This document shows, one piece after another, positions 32,601-39,682 of a stretch of 39,682 nucleotides of DNA. Below the pieces are notes generated by a model. That model was not told the origin of the DNA. It did not search any database and worked only from the letters and a program-made list of their open reading frames with translations. Location of the stretch: NCBI GenBank assembly GCA_021731295.1, contig JAKFXQ010000002.1:1-39682 (forward strand), read 5' to 3'. Made by a program: the position numbers and the translations under genes. The stretch is from Patescibacteria group bacterium (GTDB lineage: Bacteria > Patescibacteriota > Minisyncoccia > Phycocordibacterales > UBA2100). Every line of letters starts with the position of its first letter. Position 1 is the first letter of the stretch.

Positions 32601-35600
32601 ATGTCGCGAGATTTCCTGCACCTGCACACCCATTCTCACTATTCCCTTCTCGAAGCCCTCCCCAAAATTGAAGAGCTCGTTGCTGCGGCGAAAGCCGACG
32701 GCCAAAGCGCGCTTGCTTTGACCGACAACGGCAACATGTATGGTGCTATAGAGTTTTACAAAGAATGCGTGAAGCAGGGCGTGAAGCCGATTATCGGCGT
32801 CGATTTTTTCGTCGCGCCACGAACGCGGCACGACAAGGAACATAAAACAGACGAGAACCCCACGCGCCTCGTCCTCCTCGCGCGTGATGACGCTGGGTAT
32901 CACAACTTGATACAACTCGTGACCGCGTCTCACCTCGAAGGTTTCCACATAGACAGACCGCGCATAGACCGTGCGCTCATGCAAAAGCATTCAGAAGGTC
33001 TCGTCGCTCTCGTTCCTGCGCGCGACAGTGAATACATGCGCGCGCTGGAATCTGGTTCGCCCGATCGTGCCGAAGAATCTCTCCGTGCGCTGAAGGCAAT
33101 CTACGGAGAACATTGCTTCATTGAGCATTGCGTGCACCCAGAAATTGAAGGATTCGCGACGCGAATGAAATCTGCACTCGCACTGGCGGCACAGCTGAAG
33201 CTTGCGCCCGCCGCGAGCCAAGACGTCTCATATCTAGCGCCGGATGATGCAACTGCGCGCGAACTGGTCGACCATATTCGCACTGGTCGCACATTGAATC
33301 GCGACGTAGAAACCGCGCTCCCAGATTTGTCGTTCATGACACGGGAGCGCGCCCAGAACGTATTTTCCGAGTATCCCGATTCCATCGAGACTGCCGCGCG
33401 CATCGCAGAGATGTGTTCCCTGTCGCTCACGCTCGGCAAAGCAATTTTCCCCGAGTTCCCAATCCCTGCAGGCTCATCTGCTGACGCGGAATTGCTGGCG
33501 AAGGCGGAGAAAGGCATCACGGAACGCGGTCTTGCCGACACGCCAGAATTGCGCGCACGCATCGACCACGAGCTGAAAATCATCGCGCAAAAAGGCTACG
33601 CCTCGTACTTCCTCATCGTTTCTGACCTCCTAACGCATGCACGTGAAGACGGCATCTACACCAACACACGCGGCTCTGCTGCCGGCTCTATGGTGTCCTA
33701 CCTCTGCGGCATTACGACCGTGGACCCAATGGCGTTCCAAATGCCGTTCGAGCGGTTCCTCAATCCGGAACGTCCTTCGGCGCCGGATATTGATATGGAC
33801 ATCGCCGATAACCGTCGCGACGACCTTATCGAGTATGCGCGCCGTACCTATGGAGCAGACCATGTCGCGCAAATCGGTACGTTCGGAACCATGCTTGCGC
33901 GGGCGGCAGTACGCGACGTCTCACGTGCCTTGGGCTACTCCTACGGCCTCGGCGACAAAATCGCGAAAATGATTCCGTTCGGCAAACAGGGATTTCCCGT
34001 AACGATTGATAGCTCGCTCGACGAAGTTCCTGAACTCAAAGATGCATACAAGAAAGACCCCGAGGCGCGGGAAATTCTGGACCTCGCGCGGCGCGTCGAA
34101 GGCAATGCGCGACACGTAGGGGTGCACGCGGCAGGCGTCGTCATCGCACCGAAACCGGTGATTGACTACATCCCTATCCAGCTCGATCCGAAGGGCGGAA
34201 AGACGATTACGCAGTACGACATGTATTCCATCGCCGATGAGTACGGCGGCATCGGCCTTCTCAAGTTCGACTTCCTCGGTCTCACCAACCTTACCGTGCT
34301 CGCAGATTCCGTCGCGCGCGTAAAGCAACGCGTGGGCGCCGACGTTGATTTGGAGCGTATTTCTCAAGAAGACACAAAGGTCTACGAGATGCTCACGCGC
34401 GGCGAGACACTGGGTGTGTTCCAGATGGCGAGTAGCGGCATGACTGCGTATCTTAAAGAGCTACAGCCGACCGTCATTCATGATTTGAACGCCATGGTCG
34501 CACTGTATCGCCCCGGCCCAATGGCGTTTATTCCCGAATACATCGAACGAAAAAAGAATCCTGCTCGCGTCCGTTACCTAGACCCGCGCATGGAAACAAT
34601 ATTGAAGCCAACCTACGGCATTCTCATCTACCAGGATGACGTGATGATGATTGCCGTCGAGCTCGCGGGCTATTCATGGGGCGAGGCAGACAAGCTGCGC
34701 AAAGCGATGGGCAAGAAAATCCCAGAAGAGATGCGTGCACAAAAGGACCGATTCATCAAAGGCGTCATAGACCGTGGCATGAATCCAGCGACGGCAGAGG
34801 AGCTCTGGCAACAAATCGAGACGTTCGCCGCGTATGGCTTCAACAAAGCGCACGCAGCAAGTTACGGCAACCTCGCGTACAAAACAGCCTACATGAAGGC
34901 GAACTTCCCTGTCGACTATATGGCCGCGCTCCTCACAGCGGATTCCGGCGATGTCGAAAAAGTAGCGGAAACAATAGCTGAGTGCGTGCGCATGAAGCTT
35001 GCGGTAAAAGAGCCACGCATCAACGAGAGTTTTGGCACGTTTACCGTCGAAGACAACACGACGATTCGCTTCGGTCTCTACTCAATAAAAAACTTCGGCA
35101 CAGGCATCGCGGATTCGATTATCGCCGAGCGAACAAAGAACGGCCGATTCACCTCTATTGGTGATTTCATTTCACGAGTCACGGATAAAAACTTGAACAA
35201 GAAATCGCTTGAGGCTCTTATCATGTCTGGCGCCCTTGATGAATTCGCGGAACGCGGTCGCCTTCTCTCTAATATCGAGAACCTTGTTTCCCACCATCGC
35301 GAGCACACAAAAGTCTCGGCCTCACAGGATTCACTGTTTGGCGCAGGCGTTACGTCAGACGCGACTATCGAGCTCTCCCCTGCGCCAGCGGCGACACAAG
35401 AACAGAAGCTCGCGTGGGAGAAGGAATTGTTGGGCTATTACATCTCCGGTCATCCGTTGGACAAGTTTAAGGAGGCGCTCGCGAAACAGAAGTTCGACAT
35501 CAAGACGGCGAAAGAGACTTTCCCGCGCAACATCGAGACAGTGATTGCTGGGTACCTCGAAAGCACGCGTGTCCTCCTCACCAAAAAGGGCGACAAGATG

Positions 35601-35777
35601 ATGTTCGGCAAAATATCTGACTTCTCCGGCGACATTGAAATCGTCGTCTTTCCAAAAGCGTACGAGGAATACTCGGCGCTCTTCGCGCCTGGTTCCTGCA
35701 TTATGCTCAAGGGGAAGTTCTCCGACCGGAACGGCCAAGCGAGCTTCATTGTGGACAGAGTGAAAGCGATGGCTTGA
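32601..35777 (+). CDS. dnaE: DNA polymerase III subunit alpha
   Basis: 1058 aa (E. coli 1160). The replicative polymerase. N-terminal PHP domain: LHTHSHYSLLEALPKIEEL, then ALTDNGNMYGAIEFY. The palm carries PDIDMDIADNRRDDLIEYA near residue 396, whose two Asp are catalytic, followed by the QIGTFGTMLARAAVRDV helix. Further landmarks: the MVALYRPGPM loop, YQDDVMMIAVELAGYSWGEAD, and FNKAHAASYGNLAYKTAYMKANFP. The C-terminal part holds a helix-hairpin-helix region and an OB fold (from about 970). Start ATG 32601 without Shine-Dalgarno, TATAAT 6 nt upstream. Its TGA stop lies inside the -35 box of the thrS T-box promoter. Confidence 0.97.
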   Translation: MSRDFLHLHTHSHYSLLEALPKIEELVAAAKADGQSALALTDNGNMYGAIEFYKECVKQGVKPIIGVDFFVAPRTRHDKEHKTDENPTRLVLLARDDAGYHNLIQLVTASHLEGFHIDRPRIDRALMQKHSEGLVALVPARDSEYMRALESGSPDRAEESLRALKAIYGEHCFIEHCVHPEIEGFATRMKSALALAAQLKLAPAASQDVSYLAPDDATARELVDHIRTGRTLNRDVETALPDLSFMTRERAQNVFSEYPDSIETAARIAEMCSLSLTLGKAIFPEFPIPAGSSADAELLAKAEKGITERGLADTPELRARIDHELKIIAQKGYASYFLIVSDLLTHAREDGIYTNTRGSAAGSMVSYLCGITTVDPMAFQMPFERFLNPERPSAPDIDMDIADNRRDDLIEYARRTYGADHVAQIGTFGTMLARAAVRDVSRALGYSYGLGDKIAKMIPFGKQGFPVTIDSSLDEVPELKDAYKKDPEAREILDLARRVEGNARHVGVHAAGVVIAPKPVIDYIPIQLDPKGGKTITQYDMYSIADEYGGIGLLKFDFLGLTNLTVLADSVARVKQRVGADVDLERISQEDTKVYEMLTRGETLGVFQMASSGMTAYLKELQPTVIHDLNAMVALYRPGPMAFIPEYIERKKNPARVRYLDPRMETILKPTYGILIYQDDVMMIAVELAGYSWGEADKLRKAMGKKIPEEMRAQKDRFIKGVIDRGMNPATAEELWQQIETFAAYGFNKAHAASYGNLAYKTAYMKANFPVDYMAALLTADSGDVEKVAETIAECVRMKLAVKEPRINESFGTFTVEDNTTIRFGLYSIKNFGTGIADSIIAERTKNGRFTSIGDFISRVTDKNLNKKSLEALIMSGALDEFAERGRLLSNIENLVSHHREHTKVSASQDSLFGAGVTSDATIELSPAPAATQEQKLAWEKELLGYYISGHPLDKFKEALAKQKFDIKTAKETFPRNIETVIAGYLESTRVLLTKKGDKMMFGKISDFSGDIEIVVFPKAYEEYSALFAPGSCIMLKGKFSDRNGQASFIVDRVKAMA

Positions 35778-35802
35778 CGCCGCACGCGTACGCCTCTACC
35801 AT
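35774..35802 (+). promoter_or_regulatory. Promoter of the T-box/thrS unit; -35 contains the dnaE stop
   Basis: TTGACG (35774-35779), exact 17-nt spacer, TACCAT (35797-35802). The TGA of the -35 (35775-35777) is the dnaE stop codon. Predicted start near 35809, at the beginning of the T-box stem I. Confidence 0.6.
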
Positions 35803-35990
35803 TCCGGAATCAGAGATTGCGTCGGCTACCACCCGACGGCCCAGGCGCCGCAGAGGCCTAATCTGATGAACGAGAGCCCGCACTTGCGGGAAGCTAGGTG
35901 GAACCGCGGCTTGTCTGCCGAAAGGCAGATCCAAGATCGCCCTGGCATGTGTGCGAAGCAATTCGTACAGATGCCAGGGCGTTTTTATTT
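35803..35990 (+). ncRNA. T-box riboswitch (threonine type) in the thrS leader
   Basis: The hallmark AGGTGGAACCGCGG lies at 35896-35909, directly upstream of thrS. Around it: a compact stem I closed by ATCAGA/TCTGAT (35809-35814 with 35862-35867), inside which CGTCGG/CCGACG (35820-35825 with 35833-35838) presents a 7-nt loop with ACC (35828-35830), a threonine codon and the likely specifier; a stem III CCCGC/GCGGG (35877-35881 with 35886-35890); a possible antiterminator closed by AAGC/GCTT around the T-box; a hairpin with GAAA loop (35914-35929); and an 11-bp terminator (35938-35948 with 35971-35981) followed by TTTTTATTT. Known of the family: uncharged tRNA pairs with specifier and T-box bulge and prevents termination. 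Here the bulge TGGA would pair with tRNA ending UCCA. Stem I is about 60 nt, shorter than the usual 100. Confidence 0.85.
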
Positions 35991-36005
35991 ACCTAACTAA
36001 AGCAT

Positions 36006-37250
36006 ATGTCAGAACATGAGATGAACGAGAGGGACCATAAGAAGCTGGGGCGCGAGCTCGACCTCTTCACCTTTTCCGACGTGGTCGGCAAGGGGCTTCC
36101 GTTGTGGACTGCGAGAGGCGCGGCTATTCGTCGCGAAATCGAGCGCTTTATCCAAGATGAAGAAATAAAGCGTGGATACAGCCACGTGATGACACCGGAC
36201 ATTGCGAAACTGGGTCTGTATGAAAAGAGCGGCCACTATCCGCACTATAAGGACTCGATGTACCCGCCGTTGACCACAGAGGAGGGCGAAAGCTTCATGC
36301 TCCGCCCGATGACGTGCCCGCATCACTTCGAACTCTATCTTTCGAAACCACACAGTTACCGCGAATTTCCAATTCGCTACGCGGAACTCGCGAAGCTCTA
36401 CCGCTACGAGCAGTCAGGAGAACTCATGGGGCTCCAGCGTGTGCGCGGCTTCTGTCTCTCTGACGCACACATCATTTGCTCGTCGGAAGAACAGGCGGTC
36501 GAGGAAGTTCACAAGGCGCTCGATTTGATTGAGTATGCAAACGGTGTCCTTGGCCTTCAGATGGGCAAGGATTACACCTATCGCCTCTCGCAGGGCGACC
36601 GAGCGAACACCGAGAAATACTTCAAGGACGACGCGGGGTGGGAGAAAGCAGAATCGCTCTTGCGCGAAGCGATGCAAAAACGCGGCGTGCCGTTCGTGGA
36701 AGCGAAAGACGAGGCGGCGTTCTACGGACCGAAAATCGACATTCAAATGAAAAACGTGAACGGCAAAGAAGATACCGCCTTCACGGTTCAGTACGACCTC
36801 TCATCGCCAATCAAATTCGACCTTACGTTCACGGGCGACGACGGAAAGCAGCATCGCACGTACATCGTGCATCGTTCCTCCATCGGCTCCATAGAGCGCA
36901 CCATGGCGTTTCTCATCGAGAAGTACGCTGGCGCGTTCCCGTTGTGGCTATCGCCGGAACAGGTGCGCATTCTTCCCATTTCGGAGAAGCATGTCGAGTA
37001 TGCGAACGAGGTAAAGCGTGTACTCAATGAGGCTGGAATCCGCGTGGAGCTCGACGCATCCAATGAATCCCTCGGGAAGAAAGTACGCTCCGTAAAGACG
37101 GAGAAGGTTCCCTACTGGCTCGTCTTGGGTGATCAAGAAGTAAGTACGGAGACAGTTACCGTCGAGCATCGAGAGAAAGGAAAAGTTGGGTCCGCAACAC
37201 TGCAGGAATTTGCGGTATCGCTGAAAGAAGAAATACGTACACGCGCATAA
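36006..37250 (+). CDS. thrS: Threonyl-tRNA synthetase, minimal form without TGS and editing domains
   Basis: 414 aa against about 640 in E. coli. It begins directly at the catalytic module (RDHKKLGRELDLF at residue 9), so the N-terminal TGS and editing (N2) domains that clear Ser-tRNA(Thr) are absent. The class II core is complete: MLRPMTCPHHFELY with the zinc ligand C104, motif 2 around RYAELAKLYRYEQSGELMGL, DAH with zinc ligand H155, a third zinc His before RSSIGS, and motif 3 SIERTMAFLIE. The anticodon-binding domain (about 315-414) follows. The domain loss is not a frameshift: upstream sequence is the T-box leader. ATG 36006 has no good Shine-Dalgarno. Regulated by the T-box; ended by the hairpin 37257-37281. 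Confidence 0.95.
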   Translation: MSEHEMNERDHKKLGRELDLFTFSDVVGKGLPLWTARGAAIRREIERFIQDEEIKRGYSHVMTPDIAKLGLYEKSGHYPHYKDSMYPPLTTEEGESFMLRPMTCPHHFELYLSKPHSYREFPIRYAELAKLYRYEQSGELMGLQRVRGFCLSDAHIICSSEEQAVEEVHKALDLIEYANGVLGLQMGKDYTYRLSQGDRANTEKYFKDDAGWEKAESLLREAMQKRGVPFVEAKDEAAFYGPKIDIQMKNVNGKEDTAFTVQYDLSSPIKFDLTFTGDDGKQHRTYIVHRSSIGSIERTMAFLIEKYAGAFPLWLSPEQVRILPISEKHVEYANEVKRVLNEAGIRVELDASNESLGKKVRSVKTEKVPYWLVLGDQEVSTETVTVEHREKGKVGSATLQEFAVSLKEEIRTRA

Positions 37251-37256
37251 AATGGC

Positions 37257-37281
37257 ACAGGACGGAGATGCTCCGTCCTGT
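37257..37281. terminator. Bidirectional terminator after thrS
   Basis: 11-bp perfect stem ACAGGACGGAG / CTCCGTCCTGT (37257-37267 with 37271-37281), 3-nt loop. It lies between the convergent thrS and the 98-aa gene. No long T tract on either side. Confidence 0.65.
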
Positions 37282-37289
37282 TCACCGAC

Positions 37290-37586
37290 TCACGAATCTA
37301 TTGCTGCCGACGCTGCCGCGAAGAAAAGTACGCATCCTGCGACGCCTCCCGTCCACCCTGCCCCCATGACGATATAGGCAGCGAGACGCGGTTCTGACAC
37401 CTCGTAGAGGTAGTGCCCGGTCAGCCCGACCCAGATTGAGCCGTAGATAAGGACGAGCGACGTCGCAATCATCACCTGCCTAAACGTCAGCTCGACCTTG
37501 CCGAGCCGAAATATAAGATAGATGCCGATGATGGGCACGGCCGAAGCCCCGCCCCACATCAGCCACTTCACGAATTGGATTAGCAT
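37290..37586 (-). CDS. Small membrane protein, 98 aa
   Basis: Three hydrophobic segments (about 8-26, 36-57 and 70-95). The protein starts MLIQFVKWLMWGG and has few charges outside the short loop RLGKVELTFRQ. No family recognised. ATG 37586 has a strong Shine-Dalgarno GGAGG 4 nt upstream. A TTGCGC, 17-nt, TACTAG pair at 37627-37655 may be its promoter. Free-standing, between two terminators. Size and design resemble the proteins at 1-285 and 29215-29466. Confidence 0.7.
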   Translation of the reverse strand: MLIQFVKWLMWGGASAVPIIGIYLIFRLGKVELTFRQVMIATSLVLIYGSIWVGLTGHYLYEVSEPRLAAYIVMGAGWTGGVAGCVLFFAAASAAIDS

Positions 37587-37626
37587 GGTGCCTCCACCGT
37601 TTGCTGCAGTTGCGCTTCCGTTCTAT

Positions 37627-37655
37627 CTAGTACATCAGAGCCGCAGGACGCGCAA
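37627..37655 (-). promoter_or_regulatory. Possible promoter of the 98-aa gene
   Basis: Minus strand: TTGCGC (37655-37650), 17-nt spacer, TACTAG (37632-37627). The -35 is identical to that of the 83-aa gene; the -10 is weak. Confidence 0.35.
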
Positions 37656-37668
37656 GGACCAGCAAAGA

Positions 37669-37691
37669 AACGCCGCCCATAGGGCGGCGTT
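37669..37691 (-). terminator. Terminator of the surface-protein gene
   Basis: 10-bp stem AACGCCGCCC / GGGCGGCGTT (37669-37678 with 37682-37691), 3-nt loop, followed on the minus strand by TCTTTGCTGG. Confidence 0.75.
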
Positions 37692-37692
37692 C

Positions 37693-37713
37693 CTCGGACC
37701 TCGGACCTCGGAT
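37693..37713. repeat. Three tandem copies of a heptamer
   Basis: CTCGGAC, CTCGGAC, CTCGGAT in a row between the stop of the surface-protein gene and its terminator. Probably a small slippage repeat. Confidence 0.6.
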
Positions 37714-37718
37714 TGACA

Positions 37719-39682
37719 CTAGTCTTTGAGAACGCGTGTCGTCATCATCGGCGCGAGTGCTTCCTCTTCTTCCTCATCGTCACGCGGCGCAGGACCGGAG
37801 ATTGGCGCGAAGAGTGCGAATGCATCTGCAAACGCATTCCTGCGGCGCTGCGTAATCATATACGCGCCGAATCCTGCGATGGACATCACCGAGAACGAGA
37901 ACGCCATGCCTGCGGCATTGTCTCCGAGACCGGTATACGGAATCTGCGAGAGCGACACGAACGGGTTCGCAATATTCACGATTGGGGGTGGAATATACGG
38001 AGGCGGCAGGACAACAGGCGGTTGATACGGAGGTGGTGGCGGAGGCGGCAAGACATGCTGCGTCTCACACGTCGCCGAGCCGCCAGAGCCATACACGGTC
38101 ATCACGTATTGCGAGTACTGGTGCATGCTGACTTCGCGCGATCCGGAGACCGAGACACTGCCGATGCCGTTGTTTATCGACGCAGACGAGGCGTACTGCG
38201 AGCCCCACGTCAGTGTCGCCTTGTTGTGTCCGTACCAACTTCCACCGTAATTCGAGAGTGAAATCCAGCACGATGGTGTCGGATTGTGATGTGGAGGCGG
38301 CGGTAGATGCTGCGTAAAGACCGTTGTCGCACACTGCGATGACTGCCCGTTGTGTCCGTAGACTGTCAGCGTGTACGTCTGCGTGCCGTAGATGTTGTAC
38401 GCAGTGTAGTTACCGTTTGTGGAAACGGACCCGACGTTCGTGAGCGACGCCGAAGAAGCGTTCTGCGAATTCCACGTCAAGTTCGTCGAACCGCCGTACG
38501 ATACTTGAGACGGATTTGCCCAAATGGAACAGCTTGGAGTCTGATGCGTGTCTGCGACGGTAATCGTCGTATGGCACTGGTTCGAACCGCCCGGACCGTA
38601 GACCGTCATGGTGTACGTGCGAGTAGACGCGATGTCTGAGGCCGTGCGTGTGCCCGAAAGCTGAACGCTACCGATGTTGTTGTCTATCGTTGCGGACGTC
38701 GCGTTGCCGGTTACTGTCCATTGCAAGACCGATGAGCCATATCGTTGCACATGAGACGGATTTGCCCACAGTGCGCACGATGGACGGTCGTGACTTTCCT
38801 CAACCACGACAGTGGTCTGACATTGTGCGGTGCCGCCCGAGCCCCATACCGTAAGTACATACGTTACCGTATTCCACAATGCGCCCGTCGAGCGCGAGCC
38901 GTCAATATCAACATTTCCGAACTGAGAGAGTGATGCCGAAGATGCCCGCTCGGAATTCCAACGAAGTGTGGTGGATTCCCCATTCGAAAGCGATTGCCTG
39001 TCTGCGTGAATGTCACACACGGGCGGATCATAATCAGGAATGTCGGTGACGATTATCTGAACGGAGCACTGCACAGAGCCACCACCGCCCGTAAACGTCG
39101 CCGTATATGTTTTGTTACTGTGGATAGGGCCGACCTCACGATTACCCGTCACCGACACGTCACCGATTCCGTTATCAATGGATGCCGATGTCGCGCCCGT
39201 TGAATCCCAATAGATGCGCGTTTTGTCGCCCTTGAAAATGTACTGCGGATCCGCCCACATCGCGCAGACAGGATCCTCGTGGTAGTACCCCTGCGAGTAG
39301 TACGAGGCCTCGGCGTAGTAGCCACCCTGATGGTAGTAGTCACCCTGGGTGTAGTAGCTCGCTTCAGCGTAGTAATCACCCTGCGAGTAGTACGTCGCTT
39401 CCGCGTAGTAGTTGCCTTGGTTGTAATAGTCACCCTGAGAGTAGTAGGCCGCTTCAGCGTATCCGCCTCCATCACCTCCACCATCGCCACCCGAATCACC
39501 ACCGGAGTCGCCGCCACTGTCGCCGCCACTGTCTCCTCCCGAGTCACCACCGGAATCCCCCTGTCCGAAAGCAGTGTTCAGCTGAATCGAACCAGTATCT
39601 ACGTATGAAAATGGAAGAGACGACGCCAAGAGAAGCGTCGCTGAGAGAAGTATGATAGCCGCGCCGACTGCCGCGCAGACGT
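37719..39682 (-). CDS. Large repeat-rich surface protein with Ig-like domains and IPYTG anchor (5' end outside window)
   Basis: The frame is open to the window edge; codons 39682-39600 encode a hydrophobic stretch (AAIILLSATLLLASSLPF), clearly a signal peptide whose start lies outside. A TTG at 39629 is therefore not the real start. In order: signal peptide; acidic GGDS repeats (39470-39560); a Tyr-rich region of YYxQGDYY and YYAEA repeats (39285-39470); five tandem Ig/PKD-like domains of about 75 residues, each opening with Cys-x-x-x-A-[DN]-P-like and closing with a second Cys (likely disulfide), at about 39270, 39015, 38780, 38530 and 38270; a Pro-rich linker; a sorting-like IPYTG (about 37930-37946); one membrane helix; RRR; and a long acidic cytoplasmic tail (DDEEEEE). 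Secreted, membrane-anchored; role in attachment to a host or partner cell is inference. Confidence 0.85.
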   Translation of the reverse strand, partial: VCAAVGAAIILLSATLLLASSLPFSYVDTGSIQLNTAFGQGDSGGDSGGDSGGDSGGDSGGDSGGDGGGDGGGYAEAAYYSQGDYYNQGNYYAEATYYSQGDYYAEASYYTQGDYYHQGGYYAEASYYSQGYYHEDPVCAMWADPQYIFKGDKTRIYWDSTGATSASIDNGIGDVSVTGNREVGPIHSNKTYTATFTGGGGSVQCSVQIIVTDIPDYDPPVCDIHADRQSLSNGESTTLRWNSERASSASLSQFGNVDIDGSRSTGALWNTVTYVLTVWGSGGTAQCQTTVVVEESHDRPSCALWANPSHVQRYGSSVLQWTVTGNATSATIDNNIGSVQLSGTRTASDIASTRTYTMTVYGPGGSNQCHTTITVADTHQTPSCSIWANPSQVSYGGSTNLTWNSQNASSASLTNVGSVSTNGNYTAYNIYGTQTYTLTVYGHNGQSSQCATTVFTQHLPPPPHHNPTPSCWISLSNYGGSWYGHNKATLTWGSQYASSASINNGIGSVSVSGSREVSMHQYSQYVMTVYGSGGSATCETQHVLPPPPPPPYQPPVVLPPPYIPPPIVNIANPFVSLSQIPYTGLGDNAAGMAFSFSVMSIAGFGAYMITQRRRNAFADAFALFAPISGPAPRDDEEEEEALAPMMTTRVLKD

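Noticed and set aside
32526-32990. Long N-terminal extension of RNase HII
   Set aside because: It overlaps the divergent dnaE coding region, shows no RNase H motifs, and the GTG at 32525 gives the family's normal length and has a well-placed -10 box.
39470-39560. Regular short repeats that could suggest a CRISPR or satellite array
   Set aside because: They are in-frame GGDS codon repeats of a surface protein; there are no spacers of constant length.

Overview
The window looks like chromosomal DNA of a Candidate Phyla Radiation (Patescibacteria) bacterium, most likely in the Parcubacteria. Five traits suggest this: very short housekeeping proteins (SMC about 725 aa, ThrRS 414 aa without TGS and editing domains), a NusB-Nudix fusion, an L32 without its zinc cysteines, surface proteins with an IPYTG motif, and several large proteins I cannot place in any family. 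TAG, TAA and TGA are all used as ordinary stops, which argues against the UGA-glycine code of Gracilibacteria and Absconditabacteria. The placement is inference from gene content; no rRNA gene or tRNA was seen.

Layout. 1-2845 (+): a small membrane protein cut by the window edge, a degenerate thymidylate-kinase-like protein and a SulP anion transporter. 2926-7267 (-): a small hypothetical, a cytidine-deaminase-fold enzyme coupled to rpoD, dnaG, and a Nudix-fold protein. 7314-14249 (-): rpoB-rpoC with a strong upstream promoter. 14503-16309 (-): a 60-aa hypothetical, trmD, khpA and rpsP. 16343-22931 (-): an AI-2E-type permease, a short smc, a DUF5663-like protein, and two large unknown proteins (585 and 388 aa). 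23037-23864 (-): a hypothetical with a near-consensus promoter. 24047-29159 (+): two translationally coupled large unknown proteins (593 and 1109 aa). 29215-32525 (-): a small membrane protein, rnc with an in-frame TAG, nusB-nudix, rpmF, a small Cys-rich protein and rnhB. 32601-37250 (+): dnaE, then a T-box riboswitch and thrS. 37290-39682 (-): a small membrane protein and the 3' part of a large repeat-rich surface protein.

The most striking non-coding pattern is at gene starts. At least ten genes (dnaG, rpsP, the permease, smc, both large minus-strand unknowns, rnc, rpmF, rnhB, dnaE) have a TANNNT -10 box ending only 6-9 nt before the start codon. That places transcription start on or within about 3 nt of the start codon, so these mRNAs should be leaderless. 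A second class of genes, mostly short hypotheticals, has -35/-10 promoters, leaders with a clear Shine-Dalgarno sequence, and its own terminators. The other high-value items are the T-box leader in front of a minimal thrS, the single TAG interrupting an otherwise complete RNase III gene, three -35 boxes that contain the TGA stop of the preceding gene, and the group of four large uncharacterised proteins at 19986-29159.
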